This document shows, piece after piece, positions 42,357 through 51,881 of a stretch of 64,000 bases of DNA; position 1 is the stretch's first letter, and every line of letters begins with the position of its first letter. Under the pieces are notes generated by a model. The model was not told where the DNA came from and made no database searches. It saw only the letters and a program-made list of their open reading frames with translations. Made by a program: the position numbers and the translations under genes. Where the stretch lies: positions 124,001 through 188,000 of the forward strand of contig CAWEZX010000009.1 of assembly GCA_963813555.1 (NCBI GenBank). The letters are read 5' to 3'. The DNA comes from Roseiarcus sp963813555 (GTDB lineage: Bacteria; Pseudomonadota; Alphaproteobacteria; Rhizobiales; Beijerinckiaceae).

Positions 42357-43745
42357 ATGAATGAGCTTCGCTGCAAGGTTCTCATCATCGGCGGCGGCCC
42401 CGGCGGCTATGTCGCCGCGATCCGCGCCGGCCACCTCGGCCTCGACACGATCCTCGTCGAGGCCGACCGTCTCGGCGGAACGTGCCTCAACGTCGGCTGC
42501 ATTCCCTCGAAGGCGCTGATCCACGCCGCCGGGGCGGCGCATGGCCTGCGCGAGCCCCGCGCGCTCGGCGCTATCGGGCTTTCGATCGGATCGCCCACGC
42601 TCGATTTCACGCGCACGATCGCCTGGAAGGATTCGATCGTCACGAGGCTCACCAACGGCGTCGGCGCGCTGTTGAAGAAGGCCAAGGTGCGCACGCTCCT
42701 AGGAACGGCGAACATCGTGGACGGCAAGACGGCGACCGTCAGCGCCGACACCGGCGAGACGCGCATCGCGGCCGAGCATCTCGTCATCGCGACCGGCTCG
42801 GAGCCGGTGGAATTGCCGGCGCTCGAGTTCGGCGGCGACGTCCTGTCTTCGACCGATTCGCTGGCGTTGACCGAGGTTCCGCGATCGCTGGCCGTCGTGG
42901 GCGCCGGATATATCGGGATGGAGCTTGGCGTCGCCTTCGCCAAGCTCGGCGCCAAGGTGACCATCGTCGAGGCGTTGGCCAAGATCCTGCCGCTCTACGA
43001 TCCGGAGCTGACACAGCCGGTCGCGCGACGCCTCGCCGACCTCGGCGTCGAGACGCTTCTCGGCGCGCGGGCGCTGGGGTTCGCCAACGGCGCGCTCGAG
43101 GTCGCAGCGGCGGACGGCAAGGACCGCGCAATCGCCGCCGACAAGGTCCTGGTCGCGGTGGGCCGGCGCGCCCGCACGAGCGGCTTTGGCCTCGAGACGC
43201 TTAACCTTACGATGAACGGCGCGTTCGTCCGCATCGATCAGACCTGCGCGACCTCGATGCGCAACGTCTGGGCGATCGGCGACGTGACCGGCGAACCGAT
43301 GCTCGCCCATCGCGCGATGGCGCAAGCCGAAATGGTCGCCGAGATCATCGCTGGCAAGAAGCGCGCGTTCGATCATGTCGCCATCCCAGCGATCTGCTTC
43401 ACCGACCCGGAGATCGTCGCCGTGGGGCTCTCCCCCGACGCCGCCAAGGCCGCGCATAGCGAAGTCCGCGTCGGCCATTTTACGTTCCGCGCCAACGGCC
43501 GCGCCATGACGCTCCAGGACGACGAAGGCTTCGTCCGCGTCGTCGCGCGCGCCGACAACCATGTGGTGCTCGGAATCCAGGCCGTCGGCGCCGGGGTCTC
43601 CGAACTCTCGGCTGCCTTTTCGCTCGCGCTGGAAATGGGCGCGCGTCTCGAAGACATCGCGCTCACCATCCACGCCCATCCAACGCTGAGCGAAGCCTTC
43701 CACGAGTCGGCGCTGGGTGCGCTGGGACATCCGCTGCATATTTGA
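42357..43745 (+). CDS. lpdA: Dihydrolipoamide dehydrogenase (E3)
   Basis: 462 residues. FAD-binding GGGPGGYVAAIRAGHLG at the N-terminus, the redox disulfide GTCLNVGCIPSK (C43, C48), the NAD-binding Rossmann motif VVGAGYIGMELGVAFAKLGA, the second FAD motif NVWAIGDVTGEPMLAHRAMA, and the C-terminal dimerisation domain with the catalytic pair in TIHAHPTLSEAFHE (His-His-Pro replaced by HAHP, as in the family). It reoxidises dihydrolipoamide using NAD. Last gene of the E1-beta/E2/E3 transcript and probably dedicated to the branched-chain complex. Confidence 0.96.
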   Translation: MNELRCKVLIIGGGPGGYVAAIRAGHLGLDTILVEADRLGGTCLNVGCIPSKALIHAAGAAHGLREPRALGAIGLSIGSPTLDFTRTIAWKDSIVTRLTNGVGALLKKAKVRTLLGTANIVDGKTATVSADTGETRIAAEHLVIATGSEPVELPALEFGGDVLSSTDSLALTEVPRSLAVVGAGYIGMELGVAFAKLGAKVTIVEALAKILPLYDPELTQPVARRLADLGVETLLGARALGFANGALEVAAADGKDRAIAADKVLVAVGRRARTSGFGLETLNLTMNGAFVRIDQTCATSMRNVWAIGDVTGEPMLAHRAMAQAEMVAEIIAGKKRAFDHVAIPAICFTDPEIVAVGLSPDAAKAAHSEVRVGHFTFRANGRAMTLQDDEGFVRVVARADNHVVLGIQAVGAGVSELSAAFSLALEMGARLEDIALTIHAHPTLSEAFHESALGALGHPLHI

Positions 43746-43817
43746 CAGGCCACGTCCGGTTGACACCCATCCGCCCGGTGCTAAACACCGCGCTCCCGAC
43801 TCTGAGGGAGCCACCAG

Positions 43818-44549
43818 ATGGCGTCACAACCGATTTTCTGCGTAGGCTGCTGGCAGAATATGAAGCTGCCCATCGCTTTGCGCACCATCGCTGCAGTGCC
43901 GTATCGCGCGGTCGGCATCCGCCAAAGCCGCATGAACCCCAACGTCTGCACGATCTGCGAGACAATGTTCGAGCGGGTCATGAAGGCGCGGCAGGTCGAG
44001 CTCGACGCGACCATCCTGTTCGCCGATCTCAGGGGCTACACGAGTCTCTCGCAGTCCCAGTCGGGCGGCGCGATCGCCAAGCTTCTCGACGCCTTCTACG
44101 ACGTTTGCGGCGAGGCGATCTGGGAGCACGACGGCATCATCAACAAGACGATGGGGGACGCCGTTCTGGCTATCTTCAATTTTCCGATCAAGCATAAGGA
44201 TCACACGGAGCATGCGGTCGCCGCCGCGCGGAGGATACAGGAGTTGTGGCGCGAGCGACGCGAAGAGCTTTCGCACGCCTTCGGCGCCGAGGCCGCGACG
44301 ATCGGAATAGGAATCGGCCTCGACACCGGTAAGGTCAATTTCGGCGAGTTCGGCCGCACGCACCACGACCTGACCGCGATCGGCACAGTGGTGAACGTCG
44401 CCTCCCGCGCGCAGAGCGCAGCGGCGCCCGACCAAATTTTGATGACCGCCGCCGTCCGCGAAAAGGCGGCCGCCGCGCTGCCTGAGAGCGCCGGGCGGGA
44501 ATATCAGCTGAAGGGAATCGACCGGCCCGCGAAGCTGTGGGCGGCGTGA
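43818..44549 (+). CDS. Class III adenylate/guanylate cyclase domain protein
   Basis: 243 residues. N-terminal Cys motifs (CVGC; CTICETMFERV) may bind zinc. The cyclase domain follows: ATILFADLRGYTSLSQ with the first metal Asp, GIINKTMGDAVLAIFNFP with the second, and FGRTHHDLTAIGTVVNVASR with the transition-state Asn and Arg. No transmembrane segment, so it is cytoplasmic. The catalytic residues are present; ATP versus GTP preference cannot be told. It follows lpdA by 72 bases on the same strand but is a separate function. Signal input is unknown. Confidence 0.85.
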   Translation: MASQPIFCVGCWQNMKLPIALRTIAAVPYRAVGIRQSRMNPNVCTICETMFERVMKARQVELDATILFADLRGYTSLSQSQSGGAIAKLLDAFYDVCGEAIWEHDGIINKTMGDAVLAIFNFPIKHKDHTEHAVAAARRIQELWRERREELSHAFGAEAATIGIGIGLDTGKVNFGEFGRTHHDLTAIGTVVNVASRAQSAAAPDQILMTAAVREKAAAALPESAGREYQLKGIDRPAKLWAA

Positions 44550-44640
44550 GAGGCGCCTTGCAGGCCCGAGCTTCGAGAGCGCCGAGCGAGGCCTTCCAGG
44601 AGTCCGCGCTCCGACACCGCTGCATATTTGAGGCACGACG

Positions 44641-45561
44641 ATGACCTCAACTCTTACCGGCAAAACCTTATTCATCACCGGCGCCTCGCGCGGCATTGGG
44701 CTCGCGATCGGTCTTCGGGCCGCGCGCGAGGGCGCCAACATCGCGATCGCCGCCAAGACGGCGGAGCCGCATCCCAAACTTCCCGGAACGATCTTCTCCG
44801 CCGCGAAGGAGATCGAGGCGGCCGGCGGTAGGGCGCTGCCATTGACCGTCGACGTTCGCGACGAGAGTCAAGTCCGCGCGGCGCTCGATAAGACAGCGCA
44901 AACGTTCGGCGGCGTCGATATCGTAGTCAACAACGCGAGCGCGATTTCGATCACCAATTCGCAGGCGACCGACATGAAGCGTTTCGACCTGATGCATCAG
45001 ATCAACGCGCGCGGAACCTTCATGGTGTCGAAATTCGCTATTCCATTGCTGGAAAAGTCGGACAACCCCCATATTCTCACGCTATCACCACCCCTCGATC
45101 TGAAGGAGAAATGGTTTGCGGGCAGCACCGCCTATTCGATGGCGAAATATGGCATGAGCCTCGTCGTGCTCGGCTTGGCGGGCGAGCTGCGGTCCAAGGG
45201 CGTCGCCGTCAACGCGTTGTGGCCGCGTACGACGATCGCGACCTCCGCGATCAAGCACGTGAGGGGAGACGCCGTCATGCGCGCCTCGCGCACGCCAGAG
45301 ATCCTAGCGGACGCAGCGCGCCTCGTTTTCTTGAAGGACGCCAAGACCTTCACGGGAAGCTTTTTGATCGACGATACGTTCTTGTTCGAAAATGGCGTGC
45401 GGGACTTCGATCGCTATCGAGTCGATCCTACTGTTGACCTCGAACCGGACTTCTTTGTGCCAGAGGAACTCGACGCCGCCGGTCAGCCTTTCGAAAATCG
45501 CGGTCTCTCCTTAAGGATGCGGCGGGTCATTGATTCCATCGAGCGCAGGCGGTTTCTTTAA
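44641..45561 (+). CDS. HSDL2-like short-chain dehydrogenase
   Basis: 306 residues. Classical SDR: cofactor motif TGASRGIGLAIGLRAAREG, NNAS, and the catalytic Tyr-Lys in AYSMAKYGMSLVVLGLAGEL. ALWPRTTIATSAI follows, the pattern of hydroxysteroid dehydrogenase-like protein 2. The last 45 residues (after FLIDDTFLFENG) replace the SCP2 domain of the eukaryotic relatives. It probably reduces or oxidises a fatty acyl or steroid-like carbonyl with NAD(P). Neighbouring enoyl-CoA hydratase supports an acyl-CoA setting. No signal peptide. Confidence 0.87.
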   Translation: MTSTLTGKTLFITGASRGIGLAIGLRAAREGANIAIAAKTAEPHPKLPGTIFSAAKEIEAAGGRALPLTVDVRDESQVRAALDKTAQTFGGVDIVVNNASAISITNSQATDMKRFDLMHQINARGTFMVSKFAIPLLEKSDNPHILTLSPPLDLKEKWFAGSTAYSMAKYGMSLVVLGLAGELRSKGVAVNALWPRTTIATSAIKHVRGDAVMRASRTPEILADAARLVFLKDAKTFTGSFLIDDTFLFENGVRDFDRYRVDPTVDLEPDFFVPEELDAAGQPFENRGLSLRMRRVIDSIERRRFL

Positions 45562-45636
45562 GCTGGACGAGGACCTCTTTTCGCTGCGCCTAGCATTGGC
45601 TAGGTCTCGACCTCTGAATCTCGGAAGGTGCGCCCC

Positions 45637-46410
45637 ATGACTTACGCCAACATCCTCGTCGAAACGCGCGGCGCGGTCGGCCTCATCAGGCTCAACCGTC
45701 CGCAAGCCTTGAACGCGCTGTCGGCGGCGTTGATGGAGGACCTCGACGCGGCGCTCGAGGCGTTCGAGGCCGACCCCGCGATCGGCGCGATCGTTCTCAC
45801 CGGCTCCGAGAAGGCCTTCGCCGCCGGCGCCGACATCAAGGAAATGCAGGACAAGACGTTCGCCGACGCCTTCCTCGGCGACTTCATCTCCAAGTGGGAG
45901 CGCCTGACGCGCGTGCGCAAGCCGGTCGTCGCCGCGGTCGCCGGCTTCGCGCTTGGCGGGGGATGCGAGATCGCAATGATGTGCGATTTCATTCTCGCCG
46001 CCGACACCGCCAAATTCGGCCAGCCCGAGATCAAGCTCGGCGTGATGCCCGGCGCCGGCGGCACCCAGCGTTTGACCCGCGCGGTCGGCAAATCGAAGGC
46101 GATGGAGATGATCCTGACCGGCCGCATGATGGACGCCGACGAAGCCGAGCGCTCGGGCCTCGTCTCGCGCATCGTGCCGGCCGCGTCGCTGATCGAGGAG
46201 GCGCTCAACGTCGCCGGATCAATCGCCGCTTTGTCGCGGCCGGCGGTCTTCGCCGCCAAGGAGGCCGTCAACCGCGCCTACGAGACGACGCTGGCAGAGG
46301 GGGTGCGGTTCGAGCGCCGCATCTTCCATTCGCTGTTCGCCACCGAGGACCAGAAGGAGGGCATGCGGGCCTTCGCCGAGAAACGCGCGGCCAAGTTCGA
46401 GAACCGGTAG
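45637..46410 (+). CDS. Enoyl-CoA hydratase
   Basis: 257 residues from ATG 45637, preceded by GGAAGG. Crotonase fold: VGLIRLNRPQALNALSAALM, the oxyanion-hole segment KAFAAGADIKEM, and the two catalytic Glu positions in FALGGGCEIAMMCD and LGVMPGAGGTQRLTRAVG, both present. It hydrates trans-2-enoyl-CoA to 3-hydroxyacyl-CoA, either in beta-oxidation or in branched-chain amino-acid degradation. The nearby E1-beta/E2/E3 genes favour the latter as context, but a single ECH cannot be assigned by sequence. It is read with the SDR gene and 75 bases after it. Confidence 0.93.
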   Translation: MTYANILVETRGAVGLIRLNRPQALNALSAALMEDLDAALEAFEADPAIGAIVLTGSEKAFAAGADIKEMQDKTFADAFLGDFISKWERLTRVRKPVVAAVAGFALGGGCEIAMMCDFILAADTAKFGQPEIKLGVMPGAGGTQRLTRAVGKSKAMEMILTGRMMDADEAERSGLVSRIVPAASLIEEALNVAGSIAALSRPAVFAAKEAVNRAYETTLAEGVRFERRIFHSLFATEDQKEGMRAFAEKRAAKFENR

Positions 46411-46626
46411 CGAGACGGGTAGATAACAACCGATTGTACATGTTGTACTGGCTATGCGATGAGCGCAGACGACGCCTCCGCTCGACCGCGCGCGCGTTGC
46501 AGAAAAAGAGGCCCAAGCCGCTGAAAACGCGGCCTCGCACGCAAAATTGCACAGTTCGGCCGGGTGGCGAATGACGCACGCTTCCCGGGAGGCCGAAGCG
46601 TCAGGCCGCGCTGAACAATGGGAGCG

Positions 46627-47739
46627 CTAAGTCGTCGCGGCCGCGCCCTTCGTCGGCGGCTTCACCGGCTCGCGCCGCAGGGCCTTGTCGATATCGAGCG
46701 TGCTTTCGACGCCGATCGAATCGAAATGCTCCTCGAGCCACGCCTTCGTGTCGCTGCGGCCGAGATCGCGCAATTGCCTGAGGAAAGGCCAGGACACGTC
46801 GTTCTTGGTCGCCGCGTCGAACGATTCGAGTCTGCCCGCGCCGCCGATGCGATGCAGCCGCTCCTCCCGGTATTCACCGCTCTTGAGCACGCCCGACCGG
46901 ATGAGACGGGCGACAAAATCGGCCGCTCTGAGTTCCGCCAAGAGGCTCGCGTTGAAGGTGATCTCGTTCACCCGGTCGGCGATCTCTCCCGGCAGGCGAG
47001 GCGTCTCGTCGCGTTCAATTGGATTGATTTGGACGATGATCGCGTCGCGGCACTGCGTCTCGTAGAACAGCGGCCACAACGGCGGATTGCCGGCGTAACC
47101 GCCGTCCCAATAGGGCTCGCCCTCGATGATCACCGCCTGGAACAATTCGGGCAGGCAGGCCGACGCCATGGCGTGATCGGCAGTCAGAATATGACGGCGG
47201 AAAATCTCGCCCCGCCCGGTCCTGACGTTGGTCGCCGCGATGAAGAGCTTGAGGTTGTTGCTCGCCCGCAGACGTTCAAAATCGACGACCTGCTCGAGAT
47301 GGATCCTGAGCGGATTGACGTTGAAGGGATTGAACTCATAAGGGCTCAGAAACCCCGACACTGCGTCGGTCCAGCCGTCGATTAAGCGTGACCCCGGCCA
47401 AAAGCCGCCCCAGGCCGCAAGCGCCTTGTCAACCCATCCGCGCGGAAGCGAAAGCGAGCCTTCGGACGAGACTGAGAGCCAGAACAACTCCAGCTTCGCG
47501 CGCGCCTCCTCCCGTCCGCCTTCGCTCATTCCGGAGGCGAAGACGATGGCATTCATAGTGCCGGAGCTCGCGCCGCTGATCGCGGAAATTTCGATCCGCG
47601 TATCTTCGGCCAGCGCATCGAGCACGCCCCAGGTGTAGGCGCCGTGCGAGCCGCCGCCCTGGAGGGCGAGGTTGATGGTCTTGACCCCACGCGATAGAGC
47701 GGCGGCCTTCGCCGCCGCGGGCTTGGCGGCGCGTCTCAT
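46627..47739 (-). CDS. Patatin-like phospholipase
   Basis: 370 residues. The patatin core has the oxyanion motif LALQGGGSHGAYTWGVLDAL, the nucleophile elbow ISGASSGTMNA and the catalytic Asp in YWDGGYAGNPPLWPL. It acts as a serine lipid acyl hydrolase in the cytoplasm. The start ATG overlaps the stop of bdhA (ATGA), so the two are translationally coupled. This pairing with 3-hydroxybutyrate dehydrogenase is widespread in Alphaproteobacteria and suggests a role in lipid or polyhydroxybutyrate turnover. The long open frame further upstream is a shadow of bdhA. Confidence 0.9.
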   Translation of the reverse strand: MRRAAKPAAAKAAALSRGVKTINLALQGGGSHGAYTWGVLDALAEDTRIEISAISGASSGTMNAIVFASGMSEGGREEARAKLELFWLSVSSEGSLSLPRGWVDKALAAWGGFWPGSRLIDGWTDAVSGFLSPYEFNPFNVNPLRIHLEQVVDFERLRASNNLKLFIAATNVRTGRGEIFRRHILTADHAMASACLPELFQAVIIEGEPYWDGGYAGNPPLWPLFYETQCRDAIIVQINPIERDETPRLPGEIADRVNEITFNASLLAELRAADFVARLIRSGVLKSGEYREERLHRIGGAGRLESFDAATKNDVSWPFLRQLRDLGRSDTKAWLEEHFDSIGVESTLDIDKALRREPVKPPTKGAAATT

Positions 47740-48521
47740 GCAGCCGTCCATCCGCCGTCGATCGACAGGTTGGCGCCGGTGATCTGCGCCGCTGCGTCCG
47801 AACACAGATAGACCGCGAGCGCGGCGACTTGATCGACGGTGACGAATTGCTTGGTCGGCTGGGCGGCGAGCATCACATCGTTGATTACCTGCTCGCGCGT
47901 CATGTTGCGCGCCTTCATCGTATCGGGGATCTGGCGCTCGACCAGCTCCGTTGAAACGTACCCAGGCGAAATGCAGTTTGCCGTGACGCCAAAGGTCGCA
48001 AGCTCGAGCGCCACTGTCTTGGTGAGCCCGGCGAGGCCGTGCTTTGCCGACACATAGGCCGATTTGAAGGGCGAGGCGACGAGCGAGTGGGCCGAGGCGG
48101 TGTTGATGATGCGTCCCCATTTTTGCGCCTTCATTCCCGGAACCGCGGCGCGGATCGCATGGAACGCGGCGGTGAGGTTGATGGCGATGATCGCGTCCCA
48201 CTTCTCGGGTGGGAAGTCCTCAATCGGCGAGACATGCTGAATGCCGGCATTGTTGACCAGGATGTCGAGCGAACCCATTTTGCTTTGGGCGTCGGCGATC
48301 ATCGCCTCGATTTCCGCTCCCCTTGCCATGTCGGCTCCGTTGTAGAAGGCCTTGACGCCGAACTCCTTCTCGATTTTGGCGCGTTCGGCCTCGATCGCCG
48401 CCTTGTCGCCGAACCCATTGATGACGATGTCAGCCCCTTCCTTGGCGAGGGCGCGAGCGATCGCAAGCCCGATGCCGCTCGTCGAACCGGTGACGAGGGC
48501 GTGGCGTTTGGCGAGCGACAT
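47736..48521 (-). CDS. bdhA: 3-hydroxybutyrate dehydrogenase
   Basis: 261 residues. SDR with TGSTSGIGLAIARALAKEGA, ILVNNAGIQHVSPIEDFP, SAHSLVASPFKSAYVSAKHG (Ser, Tyr and Lys catalytic) and NCISPGYVSTELVERQIPD. The substrate-pocket pattern (QHVSP, and the Gln/Lys positions) is that of D-3-hydroxybutyrate dehydrogenases. It interconverts 3-hydroxybutyrate and acetoacetate with NAD, the last step of polyhydroxybutyrate use. GGAGAAACGCCG precedes the ATG. First gene of a two-gene operon with the patatin. Confidence 0.95.
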   Translation of the reverse strand: MSLAKRHALVTGSTSGIGLAIARALAKEGADIVINGFGDKAAIEAERAKIEKEFGVKAFYNGADMARGAEIEAMIADAQSKMGSLDILVNNAGIQHVSPIEDFPPEKWDAIIAINLTAAFHAIRAAVPGMKAQKWGRIINTASAHSLVASPFKSAYVSAKHGLAGLTKTVALELATFGVTANCISPGYVSTELVERQIPDTMKARNMTREQVINDVMLAAQPTKQFVTVDQVAALAVYLCSDAAAQITGANLSIDGGWTAA

Positions 48522-48694
48522 CGGCGTTTCTCCTCATCGGACCACGCGGCGAGACCGTCCGCGTGAGAGCGGTCATATTGCATTGCAGTCAAGCTTTCGA
48601 GGGCTTCATTGCACTGCAAACGTCTTGGATGACAAATTTGCTTTAAGCGCTTAGAACGCCGCGGGGTCAATTCGGTCGGAGCGCGGCGGAAAGG

Positions 48695-49978
48695 ATGACG
48701 GCGATGAGCCTTTCGATGTCGGAAACGCCCTGCGGGCCGCTTTCCCGCCACGCGACCATCGGCGTTCGGGTTGGCGAAGGCGACGCGGCGGTCACCGTTG
48801 GCGGGGGCGCGCCGATCGTCGTTCAGTCGATGACGAACACCGACACTGCCGACATCGAGGCGACCACGCGGCAGATTGCGGCGCTGGCGAGGGCAGGCTC
48901 GGAGCTAGTGCGCCTGACCGTCGATCGAGAGGAGGCCGCTGCGGCCGTGCCCCACATCCGCGACCGCCTGCGCGCCAGAGGGATCACGGCGCCGCTGATC
49001 GGCGACTTCCACTACATCGGCCACAAGCTGCTCGCCGAACATCCGGCCTGCGCCGAAGCGCTCGACAAATATCGTATCAATCCCGGCAATGTCGGTTTCA
49101 AGAACAAGCGCGACCTGCAGTTCAGCAAGATCATCGAGATCGCGATCCGCAACGGCAAAACGGTGCGCATCGGCGCCAACTGGGGTTCGCTCGATCAGGA
49201 GCTCCTGACCTCGCTCATGGACGAGAACGCCTCGAGCGCGAAGCCCCTTGAGGCCAGCGCGGTCACGCGCGAGGCGATGGTGAGGTCGGCGCTTTTGTCG
49301 GCGGCGCGGGCAGAGGAGATCGGGCTAAAACGCGAGCGCATCATCCTGTCGGCGAAAGTCTCGTCGGTCCAGGACCTCATCACCGTCTATCGCACGCTTG
49401 GCGAGCGCTCGGATTACGCGCTGCACCTGGGCCTCACCGAAGCCGGCATGGGCTCGAAGGGCATTGTGGCCTCGTCCGCTGCCCTCGGCATATTGCTGCA
49501 AGAGGGACTTGGCGACACGATCCGCATTTCGCTCACCCCCGAGCCGGGCGGCGATCGGACCCAGGAGGTCAAGGTTGCGCAGGAACTGCTGCAGACCATG
49601 GGTTTCCGCAGTTTTGCGCCGCAGGTGGCGGCCTGTCCCGGCTGCGGGCGCACAACCTCGACCGTGTTCCAGGAGCTCGCGCGCGACATCGAGACTTATC
49701 TCGCGAAGTCCATGCAGGAATGGCGCGCGGTCTATCCGGGCGTCGAGCGACTGAACGTTGCGGTCATGGGTTGCATCGTCAACGGGCCGGGCGAGAGCAA
49801 GCACGCCAATATCGGCATATCGTTGCCCGGAACCGGAGAAGCGCCTGCCGCCCCGGTGTTCGTCGACGGGATCAAGACCGTGACTCTTCGCGGGCCGCGC
49901 ATCGCCGAGGAATTCAAGGCGCTGGTCAACGACTATATCGAGAAGCGATACGGGTCGAACCAGCAGGCGGCGGAATAA
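48695..49978 (+). CDS. ispG: 4-hydroxy-3-methylbut-2-enyl diphosphate synthase
   Basis: 427 residues. The N-terminal TIM barrel has VQSMTNTDTADIEATTRQI, LIGDFHYIGHKLLAEHP and RINPGNVGFKNK. The C-terminal 4Fe-4S domain supplies three Cys ligands, two in ACPGCGRTTSTVFQELA and one in MGCIVNGPGESKHANIGISL. It reductively opens methylerythritol cyclodiphosphate in the MEP isoprenoid pathway. Single gene, divergent from bdhA, 173 bases between starts. ATG 48695 follows GGAAAGG; the next Met codons at 48704 and 48710 are also possible. Confidence 0.96.
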   Translation: MTAMSLSMSETPCGPLSRHATIGVRVGEGDAAVTVGGGAPIVVQSMTNTDTADIEATTRQIAALARAGSELVRLTVDREEAAAAVPHIRDRLRARGITAPLIGDFHYIGHKLLAEHPACAEALDKYRINPGNVGFKNKRDLQFSKIIEIAIRNGKTVRIGANWGSLDQELLTSLMDENASSAKPLEASAVTREAMVRSALLSAARAEEIGLKRERIILSAKVSSVQDLITVYRTLGERSDYALHLGLTEAGMGSKGIVASSAALGILLQEGLGDTIRISLTPEPGGDRTQEVKVAQELLQTMGFRSFAPQVAACPGCGRTTSTVFQELARDIETYLAKSMQEWRAVYPGVERLNVAVMGCIVNGPGESKHANIGISLPGTGEAPAAPVFVDGIKTVTLRGPRIAEEFKALVNDYIEKRYGSNQQAAE

Positions 49979-50048
49979 GGGGCGCGAGCCGTGAGTTCGA
50001 CCGCCTCTGCCACCCTTCACTCGGGAAACCGCAGCGCAGAAGGCGCGG

Positions 50049-50456
50049 ATGGCGGAGGACGCCTGGAACACCCGCGACCCGGCCCGCGTGGCGCTCGCCT
50101 ATTCTGAAAACAGCCGGTGGCGAAACCGCGCCGAATTCTTGTCTGGGCGCCCTGCGATCGAGGCGTTTCTGACCCGCAAATGGAACCGCGAGCTCGACTA
50201 TCGGCTGATCAAGGAGCTCTGGGCCTTTCACGAGAACCGCATCGCCGTTCGCTTCGCCTATGAATGGCGCGACGATTCGGGAAGCTGGTTCCGCGCTTAC
50301 GGCAAGGAGAACTGGGAATTCGACGACGACGGGCTGATGCGGGTCCGCCTCGCGAGCATCAACGATCTGCCGATTCGCGAACAGGACCGTCTTTATCACT
50401 GGCCGCTGGGCCGTCGTCCGGACGATCATGCCAGCTTGAGCGATCTCGGGCTCTAG
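50049..50456 (+). CDS. DUF1348/NTF2-like protein, N-terminus frameshifted
   Basis: 135 residues from ATG 50049: AEDAWNTRDPARVALAYSEN, RKWNRELDYRLIKELWAFHE and RLYHWPLGRRPDDHASLSDL are hallmarks of the DUF1348 family (NTF2-like cone fold). Family members start about 20 residues earlier. Here that segment is present in the DNA in the right frame (PPLPPFTRETAAQKARMAED) but lacks a start; dropping one T at 49996-49997 would join it to GTG 49991. So either the gene has a frameshift and restarts at 50049, or the sequence has an error. Function unknown. Confidence 0.8.
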   Translation: MAEDAWNTRDPARVALAYSENSRWRNRAEFLSGRPAIEAFLTRKWNRELDYRLIKELWAFHENRIAVRFAYEWRDDSGSWFRAYGKENWEFDDDGLMRVRLASINDLPIREQDRLYHWPLGRRPDDHASLSDLGL

Positions 50457-50484
50457 CGACCCTCAGGCTTTGGGACCCGGGCCT

Positions 50485-50955
50485 TCAAAGAACGAACGTG
50501 TCCGCGTCATCGTACCGCGCATGAATCAGGCGGCTGACGACCGCGAAAATGAACGCGGTCGAGACGCCGAACATCAGCATTCCGTCCACCGCTTCAAACG
50601 GTCCGAGCAGCCTCCATTGCGGCGACAACACGATGTCGGAGCCCGAAGTCGTATAGCTGCCGGCGGATGAATAAATCGCCGCGCCGATGTCGGCGACTGC
50701 GCCGGACATATCGAGGACGAAGGCCCAAAGCACGATCTCCACGAGATGGCCTCCGAGCGCGAGCAGGATTGTGGCCATCGTGAATGTCATGTTCACCCAG
50801 GTCCGCACGCCAAGAAGGCCGCTCTTGAGATCGCGGCGCAAGCTCATGATGATGGTGTGGAAGATGGTGCCGTGAATCGCGATTGTGGCGACGGTCGCCG
50901 CGAGTCCCACGATGAAGGGAATGAGTATCGCGATGTGAACTCGGCGCCATCTCAT
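50485..50955 (-). CDS. Two-helix ion-channel-like membrane protein
   Basis: 156 residues from ATG 50955. Three hydrophobic segments: one near the N-terminus (IAILIPFIVGLAATVATIAI), one in the middle (ATILLALGGHLVEIVLWAFV) and one at the end (AVDGMLMFGVSTAFIFAVVS). The loop before the last helix, YSSAGSYTTSGSDIVLSPQW, followed by RLLGPFEAVDG, matches the pore region of small bacterial ion-channel proteins, but the TVGYG filter is replaced by TTSGS. Potassium selectivity is therefore doubtful. An earlier Met at 51018 is possible. No obvious partner among the neighbours. Confidence 0.6.
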   Translation of the reverse strand: MRWRRVHIAILIPFIVGLAATVATIAIHGTIFHTIIMSLRRDLKSGLLGVRTWVNMTFTMATILLALGGHLVEIVLWAFVLDMSGAVADIGAAIYSSAGSYTTSGSDIVLSPQWRLLGPFEAVDGMLMFGVSTAFIFAVVSRLIHARYDDADTFVL

Positions 50956-51166
50956 CCGTCCGAATATTGCGCAAATCGTCGGTGTTGCAGCATCTTGCAC
51001 AGGACACAGAGAAATCAACTCGTTGGAAGGCGATGAAATCCTGCTTTTCCGCCCTTCCGCGACTTAAGCTCCGGCGCAAGGGATCGGATTTCAACCGCAT
51101 CCCGCGGCGACCTCGCTCTTCACATTTGCGTAGAAATAGCCCACATGAAAGGGGGACGAGGCCGCC

Positions 51167-51802
51167 TTGTACGAACCCCCTCTCCATCGAAATGAAGACC
51201 TGCCGGCGCTTCACGCGCTGATCCGGAGCCGTGTTTTCGGCCTCTTGATCAGCAACGGCGCCGAGGGGCTGGTCGCCAATTCGGTTCCGTTCGTCCTAGA
51301 TGCGAACGCTTCGAGGCTCGGCACATTAAAAGTTCATATGGCCCGCGCCAATTCCCAATGGCGCGATCTTCAAGCCTCGCCGGATTCGCTGGTCGTGTTC
51401 CAGGGCCATGACCATTACATCACCCCGTCCTGGTACGCGACCAAGCAGGAGACCGGCAAAGTTGTGCCGACCTGGAATTACACTACGGTCCAGGCGAAGG
51501 GCCGGGCGAAGGTGATGGACGACGCTTGGCTCGCCCAGCAGATCGAGGAGCTGACCCGGACGCTCGAGCAGCGACGCGAGGCGCCCTGGGCGGTCGGCGA
51601 CGCGCCGGCGGATTTCATCGCCATGCAGCGCCGGGCGATTGTCGGCATTGAGATTGAGATCCTCGATATCCGCGGCAAATGGAAGACGAGCCAGAATCGC
51701 AACGCCGCCGACCGCGCCGGAGTTGTCGCTGGGCTTGAGGCGACGGGCGACGAAGACTCGCACGCCATGGCGGGAATCGTGCGCGAGACGAGCCGCGATT
51801 GA
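51167..51802 (+). CDS. FMN-binding PaiB-like protein
   Basis: 211 residues from TTG 51167, which gives the usual MYEPPLHR start. The split-barrel FMN-binding fold has GLLISNGAEGLVANSVPFVL, HMARANSQWRDL, VVFQGHDHYITPSWYATKQE and VVPTWNYTTVQAKGRAKVMD, all characteristic of PaiB/FMN_bind_2. GKWKTSQNRNAADRAGV closes the domain. In Bacillus, PaiB is linked to negative regulation of sporulation and protease genes, but in Proteobacteria the function is unproven; a flavin-dependent or heme-utilisation-related role is possible. Confidence 0.9.
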   Translation: MYEPPLHRNEDLPALHALIRSRVFGLLISNGAEGLVANSVPFVLDANASRLGTLKVHMARANSQWRDLQASPDSLVVFQGHDHYITPSWYATKQETGKVVPTWNYTTVQAKGRAKVMDDAWLAQQIEELTRTLEQRREAPWAVGDAPADFIAMQRRAIVGIEIEILDIRGKWKTSQNRNAADRAGVVAGLEATGDEDSHAMAGIVRETSRD

Positions 51803-51881
51803 TCCGCGCGCGGTTGCTTCGCGCATGAAGGCGTGATCCACTTCGCGCCATCTGCCCCAACTGTCATGAGGAGGAAATCAC

